From NCBI RefSeq assembly GCF_000217955.3, contig NZ_AFOY02000017.1, forward strand, positions 1 through 64,000: 64,000 bases of DNA, read 5' to 3'. Under the pieces are notes generated by a model, which was given only the letters and a program-made list of their open reading frames with translations, was not told where the DNA came from and ran no database searches. This DNA comes from Pseudomonas fluorescens HK44. GTDB lineage: Bacteria; Pseudomonadota; Gammaproteobacteria; Pseudomonadales; Pseudomonadaceae. Position numbers and translations under genes: made by a program. Positions 51,993-60,833 of the stretch are shown here, piece after piece (position 1 is the stretch's first letter; every line of letters starts with the position of its first letter).

Positions 51993-53117
51993 CTAAACCG
52001 CGGCCACGTGCGCCGGTCGGCTCTGCCGTTTGTTCCAGTCCAGCCACGCTGCCAGTACCGCCATCAATCCCGCCCCCAACAGGGCGCTGAAAATCTGCAT
52101 GACCAACGCATCCCCGGCCAGCGAGTTGAGCATGTCCGCCAGTGGCGCCAGCAGCACCCCCAAACAAAACACTTCCAGCGAATAACGGCCCATGCGGCAG
52201 CATTGCCGCGCCAGCCAGTTTTGCGTCCAGCCACTGTTGGGCAAGAGCTTGGCGATGACGTAGGCCATCGCTAGAAAGTGCAGCAGTCGCGCCGGTGACA
52301 GGTTGGTCTTGCTGATCGGGTACAGCCATTCGCCAAGCATCCGGGGCATGAACGCGTCATGCACCGTCGGCCATTTCCATGACACTGCGATCAGCCCGGT
52401 AACCAGCAGATAGGTCGCTGCCGCAACAAACAGTGGCTGATGTGGCAAGGTGCGGGTGTCCGGTACAGCGGGGCGCTGACCGTGAATCGCCGCTGCACCC
52501 CCGAGGATAAACAGCAACTGCCAGGCCATCGGATTGAAGAACCACACGCCACCGTCGGTGGCCGCCAGGTTCCATTGAAACCACGGCGCCAGCATGTACA
52601 GCACCACCGACAACCCGACCACGTACTCGGCCTTGCGCAGTAGCATCGCCAGCACCGGCGGCAGCCCGAGCAACAGCAGAATGTACAACGGCAACGGGTC
52701 CATCAGGTTGGGTTTGAAGCGCAGCAGCAACTCATCGATCAAGGCCTGTTGCGTGTTGCTGAGGAAGTATTGCAGGCCCATTTCCTGCACCAGGTCACGG
52801 GTTTCCACGTGGCTGTTGGCGAAGAACACGATGCCCATCAGCACCGCCAACAGAAAAATATGCACCACGTACAGCACCCAGGCGCGGCGCAGGATTTTCA
52901 CCGTCGCAATCAGCAAACCATCGCGTCGGGCAATCTTGCCGTAGGCCAGCACCGCCGCGTAGCCCGCCAGAAACACGAAGATCTCTGCCGCATCGCTGAA
53001 ACCGAAATTGCGCACTGTGAAATGGGCAAGAGGGTTGTGTGGTACGTGATCCCAGAAAATGAAGATCAGTGCCAGTCCGCGAAAGAAATCGATGCGAAGG
53101 TCGCGTCCTTGGGTCAT
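51993..53117 (-). CDS. OpgC domain acyltransferase-like membrane protein
   Basis: 374 aa from ATG 53117 (MTQGRDLRIDFFRGLALIFI); the frame is open 54 codons upstream without family similarity. About ten hydrophobic segments. RDLRIDFFRGLALIFIFWDHVPHN is the OpgC signature, with the conserved His used in acyl transfer. OpgC proteins add succinyl groups to osmoregulated periplasmic glucans. The true acceptor here is not known. It stands alone between REPs and a glycosylation cluster. Confidence 0.85.
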   Translation of the reverse strand: MTQGRDLRIDFFRGLALIFIFWDHVPHNPLAHFTVRNFGFSDAAEIFVFLAGYAAVLAYGKIARRDGLLIATVKILRRAWVLYVVHIFLLAVLMGIVFFANSHVETRDLVQEMGLQYFLSNTQQALIDELLLRFKPNLMDPLPLYILLLLGLPPVLAMLLRKAEYVVGLSVVLYMLAPWFQWNLAATDGGVWFFNPMAWQLLFILGGAAAIHGQRPAVPDTRTLPHQPLFVAAATYLLVTGLIAVSWKWPTVHDAFMPRMLGEWLYPISKTNLSPARLLHFLAMAYVIAKLLPNSGWTQNWLARQCCRMGRYSLEVFCLGVLLAPLADMLNSLAGDALVMQIFSALLGAGLMAVLAAWLDWNKRQSRPAHVAAV

Positions 53118-53411
53118 GACAACGGGCTCTTGAACAGGTGTGAGTAAAGGGGGGGCAGTGGCGCAAAAGGGTGTGCGCCGCACATCGGCGGCGCGCAGGG
53201 TGGCGTGATTTGGTGGCAATTGCAAAGGCGGGCTATTACCGGATGTCTCGGCCGCGGGAGCAGCAGGGGCGGGACACATCGCTGATGGCTCAAGCGAGCT
53301 TTTAGAACAGCCTTTTGGCCATTGGTCTATTTGTTGACTGGAAAATAGACAAGCGGGTCAAGGGTGCCAAGCTTTCTACGGGGGCAGGTGTTCAGACTGG
53401 AATCAAACGCA

Positions 53412-53792
53412 ATGGACATGAGAGCCGCATTTCACGGTTTCCCCAGATTCGTGTCGGTTGGCCTGCTTAATACGTTGATCCACTGGTCGACGTTTTTTGT
53501 TCTGCACACGGTCATGAGTTTTCGTCAGGCACCCAGTAACTTCACGGGCTTTTGTCTGGCTGTTTCATTTTCCTTTTATGCCAATGCGCGATACACCTTC
53601 AAACAAAGAACCAGTGTTCCACGGTATTTGCTGTTTGTCGGGTTCATGGGGCTGTTGAGTTATGGCGTGGGGTATGGGGCGGATCAGTTACTGTTGCCGG
53701 GGTTGATAACGTTGGTGGTCTTTTCGGGTATCAGCCTGGTCTGCGGTTTTTTTTACTCGAAATATTTCATTTTTCGAGGGCGTGAGCGGTGA
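53412..53792 (+). CDS. GtrA family flippase-like protein
   Basis: 126 aa from ATG 53412 (MDMRAAFHGFPRFVSVGLLN). Four membrane helices, with the GtrA pattern FVSVGLLNTLIHWSTFFVL and FSFYANARYTFK. GtrA moves undecaprenyl-phosphate-linked glucose across the inner membrane for O-antigen modification. Its stop overlaps the GTG start of the next gene, making a classic gtrAB pair. Confidence 0.85.
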   Translation: MDMRAAFHGFPRFVSVGLLNTLIHWSTFFVLHTVMSFRQAPSNFTGFCLAVSFSFYANARYTFKQRTSVPRYLLFVGFMGLLSYGVGYGADQLLLPGLITLVVFSGISLVCGFFYSKYFIFRGRER

Positions 53793-54730
53793 AGATCTCG
53801 CTGATTGTTCCCGTGTTCAATGAAGAACAGGCAATTAACCTGTTTTATCAGGCGGTTCGTCAGGAACTGTCGATCGCTGATTGTGACGTCGAGATCGTGT
53901 TCATCAATGACGGCAGTTCCGACCAGACGGCAGCGCAGGCCAAAGCCATCGCGTTGGCTGACGAGCATGTGCTGGTCATCAATTTTTCGCGCAATTTCGG
54001 CAAGGAGCCGGCGTTATTTGCCGGGTTGGAGTATGCCACCGGCGATGCGGTGATACCGATGGATGTCGATTTGCAGGACCCGATCAGTGTGATCCCCCTG
54101 TTGATCCGGGAGTGGCAGAACGGGGCTGATGTGGTACTTGCCAAGCGCCACGATCGCACCGCCGACAGCTATATGAAACGGCACAGCGCCGCACTGTTCT
54201 ATCACCTGTTGAACCGGATTGCTTATACCCGGATAGAGGAAAACGTCGGTGATTTTCGGTTGATGGACCGCAAGGTCGTGAACGTGATTCGCACGCTCCC
54301 GGAGCATCGGTTGTTCATGAAGGGCATTCTCTCGTGGGCGGGTTTCAATACCGCAGTCGTTGAATACGAACGGGCCGAACGCGTGGCGGGCACCACCAAG
54401 TTCAACATCTGGAAACTGTGGAATCTGGCGCTGGAAGGGATTACCTCTTTTAGCACGGTGCCCTTGCAGTTGTGGACATATGTCGGTAGCGCGATTTCCC
54501 TGTTTGCAATTGTCTATGCCATTTACATGGTGCTGGACAAGATTTTCTTCGGTAATAACGTACCCGGTTACCCTTCGTTGATGACCGCCATTCTATTCCT
54601 GGGCGGTGTTCAACTGATTGGTATTGGCATATTGGGTGAATATGTGGGGCGGATCTATATTGAATCGAAACACCGACCGAGGTACGTGGTGAAAGATATT
54701 GTGGGTGGCAAAGGTAAGCGCGAATCGTAA
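53789..54730 (+). CDS. GtrB-like bactoprenol glycosyltransferase (GT2)
   Basis: 313 aa, start GTG 53789. GT2 domain (1-230) with IVPVFNEEQAINLF, VFINDGSSDQT, and the DVDLQDP metal-binding stretch. Two C-terminal membrane helices (~235-300). It transfers a sugar, usually glucose, from a nucleotide donor to undecaprenyl phosphate on the cytoplasmic face. The neighbours GtrA and a Gtr-type transferase complete the pathway. Confidence 0.9.
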   Translation: MKISLIVPVFNEEQAINLFYQAVRQELSIADCDVEIVFINDGSSDQTAAQAKAIALADEHVLVINFSRNFGKEPALFAGLEYATGDAVIPMDVDLQDPISVIPLLIREWQNGADVVLAKRHDRTADSYMKRHSAALFYHLLNRIAYTRIEENVGDFRLMDRKVVNVIRTLPEHRLFMKGILSWAGFNTAVVEYERAERVAGTTKFNIWKLWNLALEGITSFSTVPLQLWTYVGSAISLFAIVYAIYMVLDKIFFGNNVPGYPSLMTAILFLGGVQLIGIGILGEYVGRIYIESKHRPRYVVKDIVGGKGKRES

Positions 54731-54770
54731 AAAAAACAGCTGAGGCCCTGGCCGGGAAAGGAGCGCCAAA

Positions 54771-56279
54771 ATGAAAGTGGCGAGTGTATTAAGTAGGGAG
54801 TTGCTCGGCCGTGAAGTGTTTGTGTTTTTTTTACTTGCCACTGTTGTTTACGTGCTCCCTCTGATACTGGTTGATTATTACTATATAGACGATAACTGGC
54901 GGTCCTTGGCGGCCGGTACAGGCTGGGCGGGGCAGGGGCGGTTACTGGTCGAGCTGTTTTACAACGCCTTGAGCTTCACCTCGGGCGCGCCCGATATGTT
55001 TCCCTTACCCTTGCTGATCGCCACGTTTGCCATGGCGTTTGCCTTGACGAAACTGACGAAGCATTACTACAAAACTCCCACCGTCTCCTGCTGTCTGGTG
55101 CTCCTGCCACTGTGGTACAACCCGTTTTTTCTACAAAATTTATCTTATCAATATGACGGGCCGGCAACGGCGTTGAGCCTGGTGGCGGTGATCTATGCAA
55201 TGGCATTTCAACACAAAGCTGGCGTCGTTCAGGTACTGGTTCCCGGTGTATTGATTGCAGCGGGGCTCAGTTTGTATCAACTGAGTATCAATGTGTTTTT
55301 GGGGTTGTGCTGCATCGAGTTCGTCAGAGGTATTAATAATAAGGAGTCCCTTGCCTGTTTATTATCAATGGCAGGAGTGAAAGCCTTGCAGTGGGTCGCA
55401 GGCTTGATCATTTATTTTCTGTTGGCTTATCCACTCATGACCCATGAGCGCCTGGAGATGATTCCGTTCAATGCGAGCGGGCTATTGCTGATCCTGAACA
55501 ATGTAGGTGTATTAGTCGGAAAAATCGGATTGCTTTTTCAGGGAGGGAATCGTTGGCTGGCGTGGGTGGTAGTGTTATTTTCGGTCGTTGGGGGAGGGCG
55601 GGTTGGGCGAACTATCACCCAGGGGAAAGAGACGTCGTTAAATAAGATGCTTCTGTTTTTTTTGTATTTTCTCATGATTGTATTTTTGTTTTTTCTGGTG
55701 TCAGGTTCGGCCCTGTTGTTCAGGTTTTTCAATGAGGGTGCCAGAACCCTGTTGGGTTTTGGCGTGCTGCTGGTGTTTTTGTTTTACCTGGCTCATCAGT
55801 GGTTGGTGACGGTTGACGCCAGGCTCGGTGTTGCATTGATTGTGCCGTTGCTCAGTATGCTTTCGATGTCGTATGCGTATGGACGGGTACTGAATTTGCA
55901 GAAAGAGTTTGGGCTGAATGCTGAATTCAGTATGGCCTATGATATTGCTTCCCATCAGCGCTTGCGCGAAGCAAAGCGGATATACATGGCAATAAACTAT
56001 TCAAACAGTTGGTTGTTAGGCGCCAAGGGGAGTTTTGAACAGATTCCGGTGCTGAAATACATACTCAATATTGATTTTTACATGCTGTCGGAAAATTTTC
56101 TGAGGGCGGGAATTACCAATGTCGTTATTGAAAATGAACGGAGAAATGCGACGCTGGTAGGGTATCAAGGGTACGTCCCTGTGGTGGACAGCAAGTTTTA
56201 CTCTATGGAAACTCTGAAAAAGACTTCCAACTCTGGTGAAATACCCCCTCACACGAATCGACCGGTTGAGCCCCGATGA
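54771..56279 (+). CDS. Glucosyltransferase (Glucos_trans_II, GtrC-like), C-terminus altered by IS5 insertion
   Basis: The current ORF is 502 aa; residues to 478 are native. At least ten membrane helices; the N-terminal DYYYIDDNWRS is the acidic motif of O-antigen glucosyltransferases and is followed by SYQYDGPATALSL. It would attach the lipid-linked sugar to the O-antigen in the periplasm. At 56206 the sequence enters the IS5 element, which supplies the last 24 residues (ETLKKTSNSGEI...). Removing the IS and one CTAT copy restores YLIGDYGFIVMKEVPASGED then KW and a stop at 57471, giving 501 aa. The catalytic parts are intact, so the altered protein may still work. Confidence 0.8.
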   Translation: MKVASVLSRELLGREVFVFFLLATVVYVLPLILVDYYYIDDNWRSLAAGTGWAGQGRLLVELFYNALSFTSGAPDMFPLPLLIATFAMAFALTKLTKHYYKTPTVSCCLVLLPLWYNPFFLQNLSYQYDGPATALSLVAVIYAMAFQHKAGVVQVLVPGVLIAAGLSLYQLSINVFLGLCCIEFVRGINNKESLACLLSMAGVKALQWVAGLIIYFLLAYPLMTHERLEMIPFNASGLLLILNNVGVLVGKIGLLFQGGNRWLAWVVVLFSVVGGGRVGRTITQGKETSLNKMLLFFLYFLMIVFLFFLVSGSALLFRFFNEGARTLLGFGVLLVFLFYLAHQWLVTVDARLGVALIVPLLSMLSMSYAYGRVLNLQKEFGLNAEFSMAYDIASHQRLREAKRIYMAINYSNSWLLGAKGSFEQIPVLKYILNIDFYMLSENFLRAGITNVVIENERRNATLVGYQGYVPVVDSKFYSMETLKKTSNSGEIPPHTNRPVEPR

Positions 56280-57397
56280 AACAGATGTCCTTCGCCGATG
56301 CCGAGTATGCCGGCAAACGTAAGCAAACCCGCCGTGAGCGCTTCCTGATCGAGATGGATCAAGTCGTGCCCTGGAAGGGGTTGATTGCCTTGATCGAACC
56401 GCATTATCCAAAGGGTGAAGGCGGTCGTCCGGCGTATCCGTTGCTGGCCATGTTGCGGGTTCATCTGATGCAGAACTGGTTCGGCTACAGCGATCCGGCG
56501 ATGGAGGAATCGCTGTATGAAACGATGATCCTGCGTCAGTTTGCAGGGCTGCATCTGGATCGAATTCCTGACGAAACCACGATCCTCAACTTCCGCCGCT
56601 TGCTGGAGAAGCATGACCTGGCGGGCGGGATTTTGCAGGTTATCAACGGTTATCTGGGTGAGCGTGGATTGATGTTGCGCCACGGAACGATAGTGGATGC
56701 GACGATCATTCATGCCCCCAGCTCAACCAAGAATAAAGACAAGAAACGCGATCCCGAGATGCATCAGACCAAGAAAGGAAATCAGTACTATTTTGGAATG
56801 AAATCCCACATTGGCGTCGATGCGGATTCGGGCTTGGTTCATAGCGTGGTCGGTACTCCTGCCAACGTGGCGGACGTGACACAAGTGGATCAACTGCTTC
56901 ATGGGGAAGAGGTTCACGTCTGTGGCGATGCCGGTTACACCGGGGTGCAGAAGCGCCCGGAACATCAGGATCGCAAGATGATCTGGTCGATTTCTGCACG
57001 GCCCAGTTCGTACAAAGAGCATGGCAAAGACACGGTGATCGGCAGTGCGCTACGCGGAATTGAGTATGCGAAAGCGCAAGTCAGAGCCAAGGTTGAGCAC
57101 CCATTTCGAGTGATCAAGCGCCAGTTTGGCTATACGAAAGTGCGCTTTCGTGGTCTGACGAAAAACATCGCTCAACAGACGACGTTGTTCGCCTTGTCGA
57201 ACTTGTGGATGGTGCGAAAACGATTGTTGAATGCAGGAGAGGTGCGCCTGTAATGCGGGCTAATCGCCCTGAAACAGCGCGATTAGAGGAAAAATCATGA
57301 ATTAAAGAGTGGAAAGGTCTGCTTTTCGACCAAATCAGCGTTTTTTGAACCTCACGCAGAGAAGGCATCAAAAATCGGTGGGTACTTCAGAACTTCC
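56207..57397 (+). mobile_element. IS5-family insertion sequence
   Basis: 1191 bp. The ends GGAAACTCTGAA and GGAAGTTCTGAA (reverse of the right end) are imperfect inverted repeats. CTAT stands directly outside both ends (56203-56206 and 57398-57401) and looks like a 4-bp target duplication. It carries one intact transposase gene, in the same direction as the host operon. Confidence 0.85.
56276..57253 (+). CDS. IS5-family DDE transposase
   Basis: 325 aa, intact. MKQMSFADAEYAGKRKQTRR start; N-terminal helix-turn-helix region (GGRPAYPLLAMLRVHLMQNW); DDE residues in GTIVDATIIHAPSS, VCGDAGYTGVQ and RAKVEHPFRVIKRQFGY. The ATG lies in the left end of the IS, and the host glucosyltransferase frame stops at its fourth base. 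The intact frame and short imperfect ends suggest a recent insertion. Confidence 0.93.
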   Translation: MKQMSFADAEYAGKRKQTRRERFLIEMDQVVPWKGLIALIEPHYPKGEGGRPAYPLLAMLRVHLMQNWFGYSDPAMEESLYETMILRQFAGLHLDRIPDETTILNFRRLLEKHDLAGGILQVINGYLGERGLMLRHGTIVDATIIHAPSSTKNKDKKRDPEMHQTKKGNQYYFGMKSHIGVDADSGLVHSVVGTPANVADVTQVDQLLHGEEVHVCGDAGYTGVQKRPEHQDRKMIWSISARPSSYKEHGKDTVIGSALRGIEYAKAQVRAKVEHPFRVIKRQFGYTKVRFRGLTKNIAQQTTLFALSNLWMVRKRLLNAGEVRL

Positions 57398-57464
57398 CTA
57401 TGTACCTGATTGGTGATTATGGCTTTATCGTTATGAAAGAAGTTCCCGCTTCTGGAGAGGATAA

Positions 57465-58982
57465 ATGGTAAGGGAAGTCGATGGCTCGAATGTCCGTACG
57501 CTCCAGAGTACGTGCTGGATACTGCTGATTATTCTCGTGGCGGCAGGGGTGCGTTTTTACGCCTTGAGCCAACCCGCTGTCTGGGCCGATGAAGGGTTTA
57601 CCTTGCTGTTGAGTTCTTATTCGCCTTCTCAAATCCTGTTCCATACGGCCCGGGATGTGCACCCGCCGCTGTATTATCTGCTGTTGCATGAATGGATGAA
57701 TGTGTTCGGAAATGGCGTTTTTGCTGCTCGAAGCCTGAGCGCACTGGCGGACGTCGTCACCGTCGGGATGGGCATCTGGCTGGTTTGCCTGGTCAGTACG
57801 CGACGGGCGGCGATGCTCGCCGGAATCATGTTGGCGTTGCTGCCCATAGCGGTACGCTACAGCCAGGAAGTTCGCATGTATGCGTTGCTTGCGCTGTTAA
57901 TGGTTAGCGCAACGATTGCCTTCGTTTACTGGGTAAAAGGCTCAGGCGGTCATTGGCCGCTTGGCGTCTATGCATTGCTGATGGTTGCAGGACTTTATAC
58001 CCACTATTTTGCCGCTGTGTGCATGGCGTCACACTGGGCCGGGCTTTTGGTATTGAGGTGTCAGAGCAAGTTGTTAGCGCCTGCAGGGTGGATGGCCAAT
58101 GGGGCGGTGATTTTACTGTTCATGCCCTGGGTTCCGAGCCTGATGAACCAGTTGAGATTTTCCGGGTTTAACTGGATAGCGCCGCTGGATGTTTCTACGG
58201 TGGTGTCAGCGCTCTGGCAGTTTGTGAGTTATAGCGATGGGCCCAAAGAATCAATCTGGATGTTCTACAGTGTGCCGTTATTGATGTTGCTGGTGTCAGC
58301 AATGATTGTCATGCGGGACACGAGTGAGAGAAAACTCAGCACGCTGCTCGTCATCTATACCTGGTTTCCGTTGGTATTGATTGCAGGGGTCTCACTGGTT
58401 CGACCACTGTTTGTTTACCGTTATTTTGTGTTTGCTGCGCTGGGTTTTCCGATGATCCTGGCGGTGGCACTGGATGCAGTGTGGGGGCGCGCAAAAACGT
58501 TGTTTATCGTCCTGTTGCTATTAATAGTGTCAATGGAAAGTGTCGGGTTATATAACGTTCATCAACGGGGCCATGTTGTGTATGCCGAAGTCAACAAGGT
58601 CGATGCATTGGCAGAATACATCAACGTCTCTGCTCGACCTGATGACGGTGTCGTGGTTGCCAACAGGTTTCTTTACTATCCCTTTGCTTACTACAACAAG
58701 ACCGGCGTGACCCCCATGCTTTATACGCCACCCCAAAAGGACGGTACCTCCGGACGTCCCGACGGTTATCTAACCTCGACACTGACTCAACAAAATGCAG
58801 ATAAGGTCTATCTCGATAACCTTGAACGCCTGACGCCAGGCTCAGGTCGGGTGTGGGTGCTGGACGGCCGTGGTGACGGAGCGCAACAGGTCGTTATCCC
58901 TGAAAGCTGGCGGCTGCTCGATACCTTTACCCAAGGGGATGGAGACGTCCGGTTATTTGCAGTGAGCCCCGGGTTTCCGTGA
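57465..58982 (+). CDS. GT39/ArnT-like membrane glycosyltransferase, copy 1
   Basis: 505 aa from ATG 57465, with GGAGAGG upstream; in the uninterrupted locus this start overlapped the end of the glucosyltransferase gene. About ten hydrophobic segments. The N-terminal VWADEGFTLLL (acidic D-E motif) and ARDVHPPLYYLLLHEW, then ALLPIAVRYSQEVRMYALL, are typical of the PMT/ArnT (GT39/GT83) superfamily, which uses polyprenyl-phosphate sugars in the periplasm. The target may be lipopolysaccharide or protein. The IS5 may now separate it from its original promoter. Confidence 0.82.
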   Translation: MVREVDGSNVRTLQSTCWILLIILVAAGVRFYALSQPAVWADEGFTLLLSSYSPSQILFHTARDVHPPLYYLLLHEWMNVFGNGVFAARSLSALADVVTVGMGIWLVCLVSTRRAAMLAGIMLALLPIAVRYSQEVRMYALLALLMVSATIAFVYWVKGSGGHWPLGVYALLMVAGLYTHYFAAVCMASHWAGLLVLRCQSKLLAPAGWMANGAVILLFMPWVPSLMNQLRFSGFNWIAPLDVSTVVSALWQFVSYSDGPKESIWMFYSVPLLMLLVSAMIVMRDTSERKLSTLLVIYTWFPLVLIAGVSLVRPLFVYRYFVFAALGFPMILAVALDAVWGRAKTLFIVLLLLIVSMESVGLYNVHQRGHVVYAEVNKVDALAEYINVSARPDDGVVVANRFLYYPFAYYNKTGVTPMLYTPPQKDGTSGRPDGYLTSTLTQQNADKVYLDNLERLTPGSGRVWVLDGRGDGAQQVVIPESWRLLDTFTQGDGDVRLFAVSPGFP

Positions 58983-59150
58983 AAAACCTAAAAAAAAACC
59001 AATCCGAATAGCCCCGTTAGCTAGCCTTTACCCATGACCGCCGGTCGTTGTATCGAGAGCGATTAGCGTAACCACGGATTCACGATGACGGTGAGTCGTC
59101 CGTGGACAGGCACCTGTCTTTATCAGGTTTACGTTGTTGGGGGAGAAAAT

Positions 59151-60833
59151 ATGCGTTTTTTGCGTCGTGACGATACGGGGTTTCTATCCCTGCGCTCATC
59201 GGTAGATAACGGTGGGTGGGTGCTGGTCATGATGCTGGCGATTGTTGTTCGGTTTTATTGCATCAGCCTTCCTTATTTCTGGACCGATGAAGCGTTCTCG
59301 GCGTTGGTGGGGGTTCAGTCGCCGGGGCGTATCTGGTTTCACCTGGGGCATGACGTTCATCCGCCGCTGTATTTTTTAGTGCTCCATGCCTGGATGGCGG
59401 TTTTTGGTGAGGGGGTGTTTGCGATTCGGGCCCTGAGTGCGCTCGCGGGGGTTGCGACAGTCGCGTTGGGTATGTGGCTGATGCGATTGATCAGCACGCC
59501 GAGGGTGGCCTTGCTGGCCGGGTTGTTTCTGGCCTTGTTGCCGATATCCGTTCGCTACAGCCAGGAAGCCCGGATGTACACGCTGGAGGGGGTATGGCTG
59601 CTGGGCGCAACCATCGCCTTGGTCTATTGGCTTCAAAGCGCTCGCAACCGATACCTGATGAGCTATCTCGTGCTCATGACGGCTGCGTTATACACCCATT
59701 ACCTGGCTGTTTTATGTCTGCTGTCGCACTGGTTATACCTCGTTGTCTTGCGTCTTCAGCGAGATCAAACACTTCACTACCTTTCGCGGCCAATGTGGTG
59801 GGTCGTGAATGTGGCCATCGTTATTTTTTATATTCCCTGGTTGATCAGTCTGGGCAATGAGCTGTTCTTGAATACGGAGAAGCTGAAGACCGGAGGGGAT
59901 ATTTTCTGGATACCTGAATTGACGGTGTATACGTTGCCTTCAGCGGTCTGGAAGTTTTTAACGGTGAAGAGTGGACTGGAGTTTGCCAGCCCGGTTTATG
60001 TACTGCTGCCGGCACTGGTGATGGCATCGGTGGTGTGGGTCGGTCTCAAGGAAAGAAGCCGGTTGAAACTTGAGCTGTTACTGGTTATCTACGTGTTGTT
60101 GCCGGTATTGATTGTCTTTGTGGTGTCATTCGGTTTCCCCATCTTTGTTGAACGGTACATGGCATTTGCGGCGCTGGGCTTGCCGATGATTGCGGCGTTG
60201 GCAATCAGCCGGCTTGCCCGTAGTACGCGTGCCCTGGCGTGGATATCTGTCCTGTTGATGGTCGGTGTTCAACTCTTGGGACTCAATACAATCTATCAAC
60301 AACAAGATGATCTGGATGATCCGCGCAACGCATCCCAGTATCCGCTTGACGATATTGTGTCGCGTATCAATGAGAACGCGATCGCAGGCGATAACATTAT
60401 TGTGGATGGTGCGTACTGGTATTACAGCGTTGCTTACTACAATCGCTCGGACATTCAACCCTGGCTGTTTCAGGCGCCCTGGGATAACAGCACGGCTCAC
60501 CGACCTAACGGTTATGGCGCGTCCACATTGATTTACCAGGACCGGGATAAAGTCTTTCTCGACAACCTTGTCAGCGTATCGCCCGAGATCAAGCGAGTGT
60601 GGTGGGTGACATCGACTCGCCTGGCGGATGAAGAAAACCACTTTCCAGGCAATTGGCAGTGCCTGTTCGCGCAAGGCGTGGGGGACATGGAGCTCCGACT
60701 CTATGTAACCCGCGCCTGGGCAGAGCAAACCACCAGCGGCGGCTGTGCTACCCAGCCACCTGATAATCGCGAGTATGCATTACACGACATTGGCCTCAAA
60801 ACTGTCAGCCCGCGCCATCTGCCACATCCGTGA
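59151..60833 (+). CDS. GT39/ArnT-like membrane glycosyltransferase, copy 2
   Basis: 560 aa from ATG 59151, preceded by a strong GGGGGAG; ATG 59085 is open but lacks a ribosome site. Paralogue of the upstream gene: YFWTDEAFSALV, GHDVHPPLYFLVLHAW, LALLPISVRYSQEARMYTLE. Same periplasmic polyprenyl-sugar transferase fold. The two copies probably act on related substrates. Its last 18 codons overlap the 3' end of the convergent FMN-protein gene (60780-60833), so its C-terminal tail is read from antisense coding DNA. Confidence 0.8.
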   Translation: MRFLRRDDTGFLSLRSSVDNGGWVLVMMLAIVVRFYCISLPYFWTDEAFSALVGVQSPGRIWFHLGHDVHPPLYFLVLHAWMAVFGEGVFAIRALSALAGVATVALGMWLMRLISTPRVALLAGLFLALLPISVRYSQEARMYTLEGVWLLGATIALVYWLQSARNRYLMSYLVLMTAALYTHYLAVLCLLSHWLYLVVLRLQRDQTLHYLSRPMWWVVNVAIVIFYIPWLISLGNELFLNTEKLKTGGDIFWIPELTVYTLPSAVWKFLTVKSGLEFASPVYVLLPALVMASVVWVGLKERSRLKLELLLVIYVLLPVLIVFVVSFGFPIFVERYMAFAALGLPMIAALAISRLARSTRALAWISVLLMVGVQLLGLNTIYQQQDDLDDPRNASQYPLDDIVSRINENAIAGDNIIVDGAYWYYSVAYYNRSDIQPWLFQAPWDNSTAHRPNGYGASTLIYQDRDKVFLDNLVSVSPEIKRVWWVTSTRLADEENHFPGNWQCLFAQGVGDMELRLYVTRAWAEQTTSGGCATQPPDNREYALHDIGLKTVSPRHLPHP

